A stretch of 64,000 bases of DNA from Marinobacter guineae (GTDB lineage: Bacteria; Pseudomonadota; Gammaproteobacteria; Pseudomonadales; Oleiphilaceae): positions 111,848-175,847 of the forward strand of contig NZ_KZ319341.1 in the NCBI RefSeq assembly GCF_002744735.1, given 5' to 3'. The translations under genes and the position numbers were made by a program. Under the pieces are notes generated by a model. That model ran no database searches. It saw only the letters and a list, made by a program, of their open reading frames with translations, and had not been told where the DNA came from. Positions 18,008-26,489 of the stretch are shown one piece after another; position 1 is the first letter of the stretch, and every line of letters starts with the position of its first letter.

Positions 18008-18448
18008 TTACCAGGTACCGATGTTTTCCATGCTGGCCCAGGGCTCCTTCGCCGGCAGCGCCTCCCCTTTTTGCAGCAATTCTATGGAAATGTTGTCCGG
18101 CGTCCGGATAAAGGCCATGTGACCATCCCGTGGCGGCCTGTTGATGGTGACGCCATTGGCCTTCAAGTGCTCACACAGTGCGTAAATGTCATCAACCCGA
18201 TAAGCAAGATGACCGAAATTCCGCCCGCCGGTGTACTCCTCCGGATCCCAGTTATAGGTGAGTTCGATCATCGGGGCCTTGTCCTCACGGGCGCGGGCCT
18301 CGTCTTCAGGGGCGGCCAGGAATACCAGGGTGAAGCGGCCCTTGTCGCTGCTTTTTCGACTGATTTCAATCATTCCCAGCAGATCGCAGAAGAAATGAAG
18401 GGTCTCGTCCAGGTTACTCACCCGGATCATGGTATGGAGATATTGCAT
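18008..18448 (-). CDS. gloA: Lactoylglutathione lyase (glyoxalase I)
   Basis: Isomerises the methylglyoxal-glutathione hemithioacetal to S-lactoylglutathione. The 146-aa chain begins MQYLHTMIRVSNLDET and has the four metal-ligand positions of the nickel-type bacterial enzyme: H5, E62 (IELTYNW), H80 (FGHLAY) and E123 (ISIELLQ). A strong AAGGAGG precedes the ATG. About 10 residues longer than the E. coli enzyme. Single-gene unit divergent from the DUF1853 gene. Confidence 0.93.
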   Translation of the reverse strand: MQYLHTMIRVSNLDETLHFFCDLLGMIEISRKSSDKGRFTLVFLAAPEDEARAREDKAPMIELTYNWDPEEYTGGRNFGHLAYRVDDIYALCEHLKANGVTINRPPRDGHMAFIRTPDNISIELLQKGEALPAKEPWASMENIGTW

Positions 18449-18523
18449 GGGGCCTCCTTCTGAACAGGATTAATCACGATTTCATCATCTTACCTTGAGC
18501 ACAGTTTACGGTATTCTTGCTGC

Positions 18524-19420
18524 ATGGATGCAAAAACAACGGACAATCTCATCTCACAGCTGAATACACCGGCTATCCGACACCTTGCCTGGCTGTGCCG
18601 GGCACCTCAGCTGTTGCATTCGCCACTGACCTTTGAGCCTGCCCGATACCTCCCCGAAGATTTGAACAGCAAATTCAGTGCATGGGATTGCAGCCCCGAT
18701 GCGGCACCAGCGCTTTTGAGAGAGGCACCCCAGAAGCGACTGGGCTTCTATTTCGAGCGGCTTTACCGGGTATTGCTGGAGGACTTGCTTGGCTGGAATA
18801 TTCTTCTACAGAATAGGCAAATACAGTCGAACGGGCGAACCATCGGAGAGCTGGATTTTGTGGTCCACAATCGCGCTGATAACCGGATAGAGCACCACGA
18901 AATTGCCATCAAATATTACCTGGGCGTTCCCGATCTGCACGGGAAGACCCTGTGGTACGGACCTAACGCCACAGACCGGCTTGACCTGAAAACCGACCGG
19001 ATGCTGCGCCAGCAAAGCCAGCGGACCCAACTGCCAGAGGCCAGAACCTTATTGGGTGCGGCCGGTGTCTCGGGGCCAGTGACGCCACGAATCTTCATGC
19101 CTGGGTACCTGTTCTATCCCGCCGATCAGCAGGTTACCGTTCCGGATTATGTGCCTGCCAATCATCTACGCGGGCGGTGGCGCTATCTCTCACAGCTCAA
19201 AAGCTCGGATATTGCCGGCTGGGTGGTACTGAACAAGCCTCACTGGATTGGGTCCTGGCGACAGAGTGAGGCGCCTGAATCAGAAGAGGTATCAGTTGCA
19301 CTGAACAAAATTGAGCGCCACGCCATGCCTCTGTTGTTCGCTAACCTGGTGAGAGATTCAAGCACCGGCCTCTGGCAGGAAACCGACCGGATATTTGTGG
19401 TGCCCGACAACTGGCCATAG
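18524..19420 (+). CDS. DUF1853 family protein
   Basis: 298-aa soluble protein. Around residues 85-130 it has FYFERLYRVLLEDLLGW, then IGELDFVV and HHEIAIKYYLG. The spacing of E/D, then E-x-K (EIAIK), recalls the PD-(D/E)xK nuclease core that DUF1853 has been linked to. The biochemical role is not established. No obvious ribosome binding site precedes the ATG at 18524. It ends 8 bases from the convergent toxin gene. Confidence 0.8.
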   Translation: MDAKTTDNLISQLNTPAIRHLAWLCRAPQLLHSPLTFEPARYLPEDLNSKFSAWDCSPDAAPALLREAPQKRLGFYFERLYRVLLEDLLGWNILLQNRQIQSNGRTIGELDFVVHNRADNRIEHHEIAIKYYLGVPDLHGKTLWYGPNATDRLDLKTDRMLRQQSQRTQLPEARTLLGAAGVSGPVTPRIFMPGYLFYPADQQVTVPDYVPANHLRGRWRYLSQLKSSDIAGWVVLNKPHWIGSWRQSEAPESEEVSVALNKIERHAMPLLFANLVRDSSTGLWQETDRIFVVPDNWP

Positions 19421-19427
19421 CAGCCGA

Positions 19428-20012
19428 TCAGGTGTCGATGAGATCCTTCGCCCACTGCGGCAAGATCTCTTGACAGGAGCGCCACTGCCCTTCTTCCCAG
19501 ACTGCAACCCGCACATAGGGTTGATCGAGGCTGGTGTTATCAACAAGGTGTAGTTCATCCGCCAGCCCCACACACTGCCGAAGATTCGCCAGGGTTCTTG
19601 GAATGCGCGCCTCTATCTTGGTCTCAGGCACATTGTGGCCTCCCGACTTCACCCGAGAGGCAACCCGGGCCATGTTCAGCGACGCCAACTCCAGATGGAA
19701 ATAAAACAGCCGGATTCGAAAACCCGCCGCTTTGGCGGCCGCCACGAAGTCCACTTTCGACGGATGAGAAAAAACGGTTTCAAAACAGAAACTCTGGCGC
19801 TCCTCAAGTAACCGGAACCGCTCCTTCTCCGCAATCAGCGCAGCTTCATAACTATGTTTCTCAGGCGCATCCGGCCACACGCTGCGGGCAATGTTGTCGG
19901 CATTCACCAGAGGAATCTTCCGGCGGGCCAGGAATCGCTCGTAGAAAGTTGTCTTGCCAGCCCCGTTACCGCCAACCAGCAGCCAGAGTTCAGGCTGCGT
20001 TGTCACGGTCAC
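19428..20012 (-). CDS. Zeta-toxin-like P-loop kinase
   Basis: 194-aa protein with Walker A GGNGAGKTT (residues 14-22), then PLVNADNIA with the Asp expected for substrate contact, FETVFSHPSK, and the distal RVKSGGHNVPETKIEARIPRT segment typical of the zeta/UDP-N-acetylglucosamine kinase-like toxin family. Zeta toxins phosphorylate UDP-GlcNAc and block peptidoglycan synthesis. This is a short chromosomal version without the PezT C-terminal part, so the substrate is uncertain. Its start lies 23 bases inside the upstream antitoxin-like gene, the overlap expected of a toxin-antitoxin operon. Confidence 0.82.
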   Translation of the reverse strand: MTVTTQPELWLLVGGNGAGKTTFYERFLARRKIPLVNADNIARSVWPDAPEKHSYEAALIAEKERFRLLEERQSFCFETVFSHPSKVDFVAAAKAAGFRIRLFYFHLELASLNMARVASRVKSGGHNVPETKIEARIPRTLANLRQCVGLADELHLVDNTSLDQPYVRVAVWEEGQWRSCQEILPQWAKDLIDT

Positions 20013-20403
20013 TCAGTGCCTCAAAACGCCCGTTGCGGAACTGCCCGACTTCCCGGGAGCCATCCGGATAAACAGCCTCGAGATAACCGGGCTTGTCACC
20101 AGAGGCCTGATATACCGTCCGTCCCCGGGCAATGGAACGACTTAACTCGCCGCTTTCACGGGCCTGATCCACCTCTGCCCACAAATCATCACTGGTGACC
20201 GGGTCAGCCACCACCGGCTCAACCCTAACCCGGCGAATACCCTGAGCGATGGCAATCAGATCCTCGGCACTCACCTCACCGGCAACGGCCCGACCAATCT
20301 CGGCCCAATACTCGATCTGCTTGGGCGTTGAGCGCCTGTGAACCGCACCCTCGGCAGCGGCGTGTCGAACCAGCGTGTCGTCGAGACGGACAGCAGTGGT
20401 CAT
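19990..20403 (-). CDS. ParD-like antitoxin, partner of the zeta-like toxin
   Basis: 137-aa protein starting MTTAVRLDDTLVRHAAAEGAVHRRSTPKQIEYWAEIGRAV. The N-terminus resembles the ribbon-helix-helix 'ParD-like' antitoxin family, in which RSTPKQIEYWAEIG is characteristic. The C-terminal half (VYQASGDKPGYLEAVYPDGSREVGQFRNGRF) is a small beta-rich segment that probably touches the toxin. AGGAGG with ideal spacing fixes the start at 20403. A palindrome lies upstream at 20452-20468 and could be its own operator. Confidence 0.78.
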   Translation of the reverse strand: MTTAVRLDDTLVRHAAAEGAVHRRSTPKQIEYWAEIGRAVAGEVSAEDLIAIAQGIRRVRVEPVVADPVTSDDLWAEVDQARESGELSRSIARGRTVYQASGDKPGYLEAVYPDGSREVGQFRNGRFEALSDRDNAA

Positions 20404-20451
20404 GGTGGCCTCCTGATGTGTAGCTTGGCGTTTGATACAGGTTACCACGGT

Positions 20452-20468
20452 TGTTGCAGCTTGCAACA
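20452..20468. promoter_or_regulatory. Palindrome, candidate operator of the toxin-antitoxin operon
   Basis: TGTTGCA, a 3-base spacer, then TGCAACA: perfect 7-bp arms centred about 57 bases before the antitoxin ATG. Ribbon-helix-helix antitoxins commonly bind such short palindromes to repress their own operon. The binding itself is inference. Confidence 0.45.
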
Positions 20469-20570
20469 CCCGGAGACCCCTGCTGTCTCGGTTGAGAAAG
20501 TTGAGAGGTTGACCAACGCAACGTTCTCCTGCACCCTAATCTGGTTTCATTATGCAACCGGAGAAAGCGT

Positions 20571-21596
20571 GTGAGTGATTATCGAAACCGAGCCGTTGTG
20601 CTCAAGCAGCGCCCACAAGGCGAGATTCAGCAAGGCGATCTGGTACTGGAGGACCGCCCGGTTCGATCCCCAGATGAGGGAGAGGTGGTTGCCCAGGTGC
20701 TCTGGTTGTCTCTGGATCCCTACATGCGCCCCCGCATGAATGACGCCAAGGGTTATATGGATCCCATTGGCATTGACGAGCCCATTGTTGGGGAGAGCGT
20801 TGCGCGGGTGGTGGAATCCCGGTCAGACGACCTGAAGGTCGGGGATCTGGTCACCTGTTATTCCGGCTGGCAGGAGTACGTTACTTTTCCTGCGGATGCC
20901 CCGATGGTGTACGAGATTCAGGAACGCGACAACGTGCCCCTGCAGGCTTACCTGGGCGTTGCCGGGATGCCCGGGCGTACCGGTTACTGCGGCCTGATGT
21001 ATGTGGGCAAACCGAGAGCCGGAGAAACTGTGGTTGTCTCTGCCGCATCCGGCCCCGTGGGCACGGTCGTCGGCCAGACCGCGAAGTCAGAAGGCTGCCG
21101 GGTTGTGGGCGTTGCAGGCGGCCCAGAGAAGTGCGATTACGTAGTCAATGAACTCGGCTTTGACGCCTGTGTTGATTACAAGGCGGGCAATCTGGAAACG
21201 GATCTTAAAGACGCCTGCCCGGATGGCATCGACATCTACTTTGAAAACGTGGGAGGCGCCGTTACCCGCGCTGTTGCCCCGCTGTTGAACGCCGGTGCAC
21301 GGGTACCTATCTGTGGTTTTGTATCCGCTTACAATGCAACGGACATGTCGAGCGTGGAAACCCCGTTCCATGTGCTCAAGGCACTTGATCCGGTACCCGA
21401 GCACCGTTTTTTCCTGGTCACCGAGTGGCAGGACCGGCACCAGGAAATCACGGACATTCTGGCCTCCCGGGTTGCTTCCGGTGAACTGAAATACCGGGAA
21501 ACGGTTGCCGAAGGCCTTGAAAATGCCGTTGAGGCTTTCAAGGGACTGCTCAAGGGCAGGAACTTCGGCAAGCAACTGGTCCACATCGCGGACTGA
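20571..21596 (+). CDS. NADP-dependent medium-chain oxidoreductase (CurA / LTB4-dehydrogenase-like)
   Basis: 341-aa zinc-independent MDR protein that reduces enones with NADPH. It begins SDYRNRAVVLKQRPQGEIQ and has LSLDPYMRPRM (the LTB4DH-group signature) and the nucleotide-binding SAASGPVGTVVGQTAKSEGCRVVGVAG. YFENVGG and a long C-terminal substrate loop follow. GTG start with GGAG 7 bases upstream. The natural substrate is unknown; relatives act on curcumin, 15-oxoprostaglandins or alkenals. Confidence 0.88.
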   Translation: MSDYRNRAVVLKQRPQGEIQQGDLVLEDRPVRSPDEGEVVAQVLWLSLDPYMRPRMNDAKGYMDPIGIDEPIVGESVARVVESRSDDLKVGDLVTCYSGWQEYVTFPADAPMVYEIQERDNVPLQAYLGVAGMPGRTGYCGLMYVGKPRAGETVVVSAASGPVGTVVGQTAKSEGCRVVGVAGGPEKCDYVVNELGFDACVDYKAGNLETDLKDACPDGIDIYFENVGGAVTRAVAPLLNAGARVPICGFVSAYNATDMSSVETPFHVLKALDPVPEHRFFLVTEWQDRHQEITDILASRVASGELKYRETVAEGLENAVEAFKGLLKGRNFGKQLVHIAD

Positions 21597-21628
21597 TTGT
21601 TTCCGAAGAGAGGCGAAGGCCTAGGGTA

Positions 21629-22597
21629 TCAGTCTGAGATTTTCAGAAGCACCTTTCCGGTGTTCTTGTTCTCAGCGACGTAGGCCATCGCTTCCTCCAC
21701 CTGCTCGATCGGCCAGGTGCTATCAATCAACGGTTCGATCTGGCCGGCACTGAGCAGTGGCCATACATGCCTGTGCAGGGCCTGCATCACCTCGCCCTTA
21801 TCCTCGACGGTGCGGGAGCGAAGCGTGGAGCCGATCAGTCGCTGGCGCTTGACCAGCATGATGCCCAGGTCCACCTCGGCCATTCGGCCACCCATCAGTC
21901 CGATCAGCACAATTCGACCGTCCACGTTCAGGACCTTCTGGTCGTCCGCAATATAACTGCCTCCGACCGGATCCAGCACCATATCCACGCCGCCCCAGTT
22001 TTTAACCGCATCAATGAAGGAACCCTCTTTACGGTTCCAGACACCACTGGCTCCGAGGTTGCGGCAGATCTCCAGCTTGGCGGCATCGCCGGCGGTCGCA
22101 AACACCGGGTTGCCAAACGCCGTGGCCAGCTGGATAACAGCGGTGCCCAGACCGCTGCCGCCCGCGTGCAGAAGTACCCGTTCACCGGGCTTCAGCGCGG
22201 CCTCGCGGTAGAGGTTCAGCCAGGCCGTGGCAAAAACCTCGGGAATTGCTGCAGCCTTCTCCAGGGAAAAGCCTTTGGGCACCGGCAGCACCTGAACCTC
22301 TGGCACGACTACCCGTGTGGCGTAGCCACCACCGGTCAGCAGGGCACACACTTCATCCCCGGGCTGGAACCGAGTAACACCGGGGCCAACCGAGGCAATC
22401 CGGCCACTTACTTCCAGGCCCAGGATATCCGAGGCACCCGGCGGTGGCGGATAAACACCGGCCCGCTGCATAAGGTCCGCCCGGTTGATCGCTGTCCAGA
22501 CGACTTCGATTTCAACCTGGTCCGCCGGCGGCTCACCCGGCCCTTCCCAGGGCGCCCAGCTCAGGTTGCCCGCGGTTACCTTGATAGCTTTGTTCAT
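21629..22597 (-). CDS. NAD(P)H-quinone oxidoreductase, PIG3/QOR type
   Basis: 322-aa zeta-crystallin-like MDR reductase. It has INRADLMQRAGVYPPPPGASDILGLE, the PIG3-group substrate segment; GDEVCALL; and the Rossmann motif HAGGSGLGTAVIQLA. It ends in the family-typical FALxxN-like segment YVAENKNTGKVLLKI. The start at 22597 (MNKAIKV) is preferred over two upstream ATGs because it fits the family length, though the ribosome site is weak. Convergent with the CurA-like gene at 20571. Confidence 0.85.
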   Translation of the reverse strand: MNKAIKVTAGNLSWAPWEGPGEPPADQVEIEVVWTAINRADLMQRAGVYPPPPGASDILGLEVSGRIASVGPGVTRFQPGDEVCALLTGGGYATRVVVPEVQVLPVPKGFSLEKAAAIPEVFATAWLNLYREAALKPGERVLLHAGGSGLGTAVIQLATAFGNPVFATAGDAAKLEICRNLGASGVWNRKEGSFIDAVKNWGGVDMVLDPVGGSYIADDQKVLNVDGRIVLIGLMGGRMAEVDLGIMLVKRQRLIGSTLRSRTVEDKGEVMQALHRHVWPLLSAGQIEPLIDSTWPIEQVEEAMAYVAENKNTGKVLLKISD

Positions 22598-22678
22598 GTC
22601 TGACGTCTCGGCCTTGCGCATATGGGCACAGGATACCCTATGTTTTTCGAGCATTGCACAAATGACGTCGTCAGATAA

Positions 22679-24418
22679 TCAGACGGTAACTTCCCGGTTG
22701 GCTAACCAGACGCTCTGATAGGGCTTGAGGGTGATCGACCCAGACAGGTCATCAATCTTCATGCCCGAGATCAGGTCCTGCCAGTGATCGGTGCCTATCA
22801 GGTTGATGTCGCTCAGAGCCACCAGCTGAACGTCATCGCTGATGTTGTGGATGCAGAAGATGGACTGGTCCCGCCGCATGCTCTGGCGCCAGAAACCGAA
22901 TAGCTGGAGGCCCAGATGCAGGGTGAACTGGGTGGCGTTGGGATGGAACGCCGGCTGTTTGCGGCGAATGGCGATCAATCGTTTCAGCTTGTGGAAGGCC
23001 TTGCTGTGATGGCTTAGTGGGTCTTCAAGTTTGTGCTCCAGATCGTCCAGCTGCCATTGGCTGCGGTTGATGGAACGCAAGCGGCCGGTGTGCTCCACTC
23101 TCTCCAGATCATTCCTGGAGGCCAGCAGGCTGTGGATGTAGAAAGCAGGAATCCCCTCCAGCGCCAGCATAACCGTGTGGGCGCAGATAAAGCGCTGCAG
23201 CTGCCAGTGGTCCGTGCCGGATTCCGCCGTGCCCTGCAGGGCATCGTACAGGGCGATGTTGATTTCGTAGGGCTGGTCCCGGCCATCGGCCGTGCGGCGG
23301 TAGGACACCTTGCCTCCAAAGGAATCCATGGTATTAATCAGGCGCTGCTTTTCCTCGTCAGTCAGCAGACCGTCGGTCGGGCGCATGCCAATGCCGTCGT
23401 GGGAGGCAATGAAATTCAGGTAGGTGGTGCCCAATTGCGCCGGTGGCATGCTCATCAGCCAGGTCTTCAGGTGTTTGCAGTCTCCGGTCACCAGGGTGTT
23501 GATCAGCAGCGGTGGCAGGGAAAAATTGTAGATTACGTGGGCTTCGTTGGCGTTGCCGAAGTAGGTCAGGTTTTCCCGGTTGGGCACATTGGTCTCGGTG
23601 ATGATCACTGCGTCCGGGCTGTGATGCTCAATCAGCAAACGCATTATCTTGATCAGCTCATGGGTTTGCTGCAAATGAATGCAGGGGGTGCCCGGCTCTT
23701 TCCAGAGAAAGGCGACCGCATCCAGTCGAAACAGGATGATGCCCCGCTCCAGATATTGCCGGATGATACCCACGAACTCGATCAGCACCTCCGGGTTTGC
23801 AAAGTTCAGATCCACCTGATCCTCACTGAAGGTGCACCAGACGTAGCGCTCCCCATCGTCCGTCTGCACCGGATTCAGCAGCGGTGAAGTACGGGGGCGA
23901 ACGACGGCGCTTAGATCATCCCGGGGATTGCCCTCAAAGAAATAGTCCTTGCCCGGCTCCACGCGTTTTCGAAAGTTCTCGAACCAGCGACTGCGGGCCG
24001 ACATGTGGTTGATGACCAGATCCGCCATGAGCTTGTAATCCCGGGCGATCCGTTCGATATCTTCCCAACTGCCGTGGGATTCGTTGACGGCCAGGTAGTC
24101 CATCACCGAGAAACCATCGTCTGAGCTGTAGGGAAAAAACGGCAGTATGTGAACGGATGAGATGCTGTCGGCAAGGCAGTCACCGAGGAACCGATGCAGG
24201 GTCACCAGAGGCTTTTCTTCCGGCTGCTGCACCGTGTCGGCGTAGGTGATCAACACTATATCCGACTCATCCCAGTTATTCTGATGGGCCGGAGGCGGCT
24301 CCTGATTGGGCGGCAACCCCATGGTAGTCAGCAGCTGTTCCGACAGGAAGTCACAATCCAGTTCCGGGTAGACCACCTCCAGCATGGCTACCAGTTTGGC
24401 TTTCAGGGGCTGGTTCAT
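22679..24418 (-). CDS. GH13_18 glycoside phosphorylase, probably glucosylglycerate phosphorylase
   Basis: 579-aa alpha-amylase-superfamily enzyme of the sucrose-phosphorylase group. The nucleophile is D233 in FRLDAVAFLW, the acid/base E275 in IITETNVPN, and the stabilising D341 in ASHDGIGMRP. Sucrose phosphorylases are about 490-500 aa; this longer form fits the glucosylglycerate/glucosylglycerol phosphorylase branch. Its start overlaps the GpgS-like gene by 4 bases, and a glycerate kinase lies in the same operon. Phosphorolysis of glucosylglycerate to Glc-1-P and glycerate is therefore the likeliest reaction. Glucosylglycerol phosphorylase, reported for a Marinobacter enzyme of this subfamily, is the main alternative. 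Confidence 0.82.
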   Translation of the reverse strand: MNQPLKAKLVAMLEVVYPELDCDFLSEQLLTTMGLPPNQEPPPAHQNNWDESDIVLITYADTVQQPEEKPLVTLHRFLGDCLADSISSVHILPFFPYSSDDGFSVMDYLAVNESHGSWEDIERIARDYKLMADLVINHMSARSRWFENFRKRVEPGKDYFFEGNPRDDLSAVVRPRTSPLLNPVQTDDGERYVWCTFSEDQVDLNFANPEVLIEFVGIIRQYLERGIILFRLDAVAFLWKEPGTPCIHLQQTHELIKIMRLLIEHHSPDAVIITETNVPNRENLTYFGNANEAHVIYNFSLPPLLINTLVTGDCKHLKTWLMSMPPAQLGTTYLNFIASHDGIGMRPTDGLLTDEEKQRLINTMDSFGGKVSYRRTADGRDQPYEINIALYDALQGTAESGTDHWQLQRFICAHTVMLALEGIPAFYIHSLLASRNDLERVEHTGRLRSINRSQWQLDDLEHKLEDPLSHHSKAFHKLKRLIAIRRKQPAFHPNATQFTLHLGLQLFGFWRQSMRRDQSIFCIHNISDDVQLVALSDINLIGTDHWQDLISGMKIDDLSGSITLKPYQSVWLANREVTV

Positions 24419-25638
24419 GGCCGGAATTCCTCATTATCCAGCTCGACCGCCTCCAGCAACTGTTCCTTGATATCCGGAATGGCGCTCGTCACCCGGTTCC
24501 AGCTGGGAATGAAAGGCGTGTCCATGGGATTGTCGAGAAAGTAGGCACCGGCCCGCATTACGTTCTGGGCAAACAGCTCCACCGCCTTCTCTTCCTTGTG
24601 CCGGTCGAAGGTCAGGCCATTAATGATGGCATCGTTCTGGTAGGTCTCGACAAAGTCCAGGGCTATCCGGAAATATGTGGCCTTGAGGGTCCGGAACTTC
24701 TCGTTGGAGAAGATCTCACCGTTGGTGGCCAGTTTGCGAAACAGCGCCTTGGCGATGTCCACGCTCATCTTCGAGAGCCCCTTGCTGGCGTCCGCCGGGG
24801 ACAGTTCCTGGTGTTTGTGATCGTAGACATCGGCGATGTCTACCTGGCACAGGCGGTTGGTGGCGTAGTTGCGCTTCATCTCGGAAAGCACCCCAATCTC
24901 CAGCCCCCAGTCGCTGGGGATGCGCAGATCGTCGATTACATCAGTACGGAACGAGAATTCACCGGCCAGTGGGTAGCGGTAGCTGTCCAGGTAATCCAGA
25001 AAATCGTTGGGCCCGCACACCTTTTTCAGGGCCCGTATCAGTGGTGTCACCAGCAGTCGGCTGACCCGGCCGTTCATTTTTCCGTCCGCCACCCGGGCGT
25101 AATAGCCCTTGCAGAACATGTAGTTGAAACCCGGATTCGCCACGGGATAAATCAGCCGCGCCACCAGATCCCTGGAATAGGTCAGAATATCGCAATCGTG
25201 CAGCGCAACGGACTTGCTCACCCCGGATGCCAGCACATACCCAAAGCAATACCAGACATTCCGGCCCTTGCCCATTTCAGTCGGCGCCAGGTTCTGCTCC
25301 CGGAGCTGGAGATCAATGGCCCGCAATCGGGGGCCGTCGTTCCACAGCACCTTGAAGTTCTGGGGCAACTCCGAGAAGTACTCGAGGGCGTGGCGGTATT
25401 GCGCTTCGTTAGCCCGGTCCAGCCCGATTACGACCTGATCCAGATAGGGCACCTTGCCAAGCTCATGCACGATGTTCTTCAGGGCCGGGCCTTCCAGTTC
25501 GGAATAGAGCGACGGCAGCACCAGGGACATGGGGCGGGCCTTGCGGAAGCTCATCAACTCCGCTTCGAGGTCCTCCACCGGGCGCCGAACCAGGTTATGG
25601 AGGGTGGTGATAATGCCATTCTGGTAAAAGTCGCCCAT
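24415..25638 (-). CDS. gpgS: Glucosyl-3-phosphoglycerate synthase (GT81-like)
   Basis: 407-aa GT-A glycosyltransferase. MSLVLPSLYSELEGPALKNI marks the nucleotide-sugar domain. GKGRNVWYCFGY and the DxD-like ALHDCDI (metal/NDP-sugar binding) follow, then DYLDSYRYPLAGEFSF and IPSDWGLEIGVLSEM, typical of the GpgS/MpgS group. It transfers glucose from an NDP-glucose to 3-phosphoglycerate. AAGGAG before the ATG at 25638 decides the start over one ten codons earlier. Neighbouring phosphatase and phosphorylase genes support the assignment. Donor specificity (GDP- or UDP-glucose) cannot be read from the sequence. Confidence 0.85.
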   Translation of the reverse strand: MGDFYQNGIITTLHNLVRRPVEDLEAELMSFRKARPMSLVLPSLYSELEGPALKNIVHELGKVPYLDQVVIGLDRANEAQYRHALEYFSELPQNFKVLWNDGPRLRAIDLQLREQNLAPTEMGKGRNVWYCFGYVLASGVSKSVALHDCDILTYSRDLVARLIYPVANPGFNYMFCKGYYARVADGKMNGRVSRLLVTPLIRALKKVCGPNDFLDYLDSYRYPLAGEFSFRTDVIDDLRIPSDWGLEIGVLSEMKRNYATNRLCQVDIADVYDHKHQELSPADASKGLSKMSVDIAKALFRKLATNGEIFSNEKFRTLKATYFRIALDFVETYQNDAIINGLTFDRHKEEKAVELFAQNVMRAGAYFLDNPMDTPFIPSWNRVTSAIPDIKEQLLEAVELDNEEFRP

Positions 25639-25673
25639 GGCGGCTCTCCTTTTTAAATCCTGACTCAATCAGG

Positions 25674-26477
25674 TCAGTAACCGTACTCAAACAGGAGATT
25701 GAGCACACACTCATTCCAGCCTTCGGGGCCGGGCTTGAGGGAGCGCATGGCGTGCTTTGCCGAAGGTAACCTGACCTCTTCGCTTTTTACGCCCCGGATC
25801 ACCACCGGTATATCCGCTGATTCGAGCATTCGCTGATCGTTGGGGCTGTCACCGAGGGCAATGGCCACCAACGGATGCGCGCCATAACGCTCCCTGTATT
25901 TGCCCAGCAAGAAACGGGCCCCTTCGGCTTTATCGAAAATGCCCATGGCGTGGAGGAAGCGCCCTCCCGGCACTAGCCGGAGACCTTCATCTGCCAGGGC
26001 CGCTTCAAATTCGGCCAGTGCCTCCTCGGAGCCCTGCCAGATCAGAGGTTCGGTGCCTAAACGCTGTTTTGCCCGCTCTGCCGCAGCTCGATCAAGGCCG
26101 GTTTCAGCGGCCAGCTCTTCGGCAGTCATGTCATCGAAGCCCCGAAACCGCGCACCCGCCTGCCGTTGGGCCCCAAGCACTTCGAGCACCTGGTCCCTGG
26201 TTGCACCAAAATTCACCACTTCCTCATCGGTGTTGCCGAAGGTATGAGGAGGAATAATGATCGCTGCACCGTTTTCGACAATAAAGGGGTCGGTATTGCC
26301 CAGCTCCGCCCGCAACGCCCGGATTTCCGGCAGGGTTTTGCTGGAATTGAGCACCAGGGGAATCCCCGCCGCACGAAGCTTTGCCAACGCGGGGCCGGCG
26401 GGCTGCCAGCGATAATCATCGTGATCCAGCAGGGTGCCATCGAGATCGGAAAAAATGAGCAGGTGGGGTCTGGGCAT
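25674..26477 (-). CDS. HAD-IIB phosphatase, glucosyl-/mannosyl-3-phosphoglycerate phosphatase type
   Basis: 267-aa HAD hydrolase of the MpgP/YedP group. The nucleophile motif FSDLDGTLLDHDDY is near residue 10, motif II is the Ser/Thr of LVLNSSKT, and the C-terminal metal site is ALGDSPNDQRML. In this operon it should dephosphorylate glucosyl-3-phosphoglycerate to glucosylglycerate. GGAG 7 bases before the ATG. It lies 12 bases after the glycerate kinase gene and 35 before gpgS. Confidence 0.85.
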   Translation of the reverse strand: MPRPHLLIFSDLDGTLLDHDDYRWQPAGPALAKLRAAGIPLVLNSSKTLPEIRALRAELGNTDPFIVENGAAIIIPPHTFGNTDEEVVNFGATRDQVLEVLGAQRQAGARFRGFDDMTAEELAAETGLDRAAAERAKQRLGTEPLIWQGSEEALAEFEAALADEGLRLVPGGRFLHAMGIFDKAEGARFLLGKYRERYGAHPLVAIALGDSPNDQRMLESADIPVVIRGVKSEEVRLPSAKHAMRSLKPGPEGWNECVLNLLFEYGY

Positions 26478-26489
26478 GGAGGATCTCCG

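Noticed and set aside
24598..25656. 352-codon open frame on the plus strand
   Set aside because: Antisense to the GpgS-like gene; no ribosome site and composition typical of a shadow frame.
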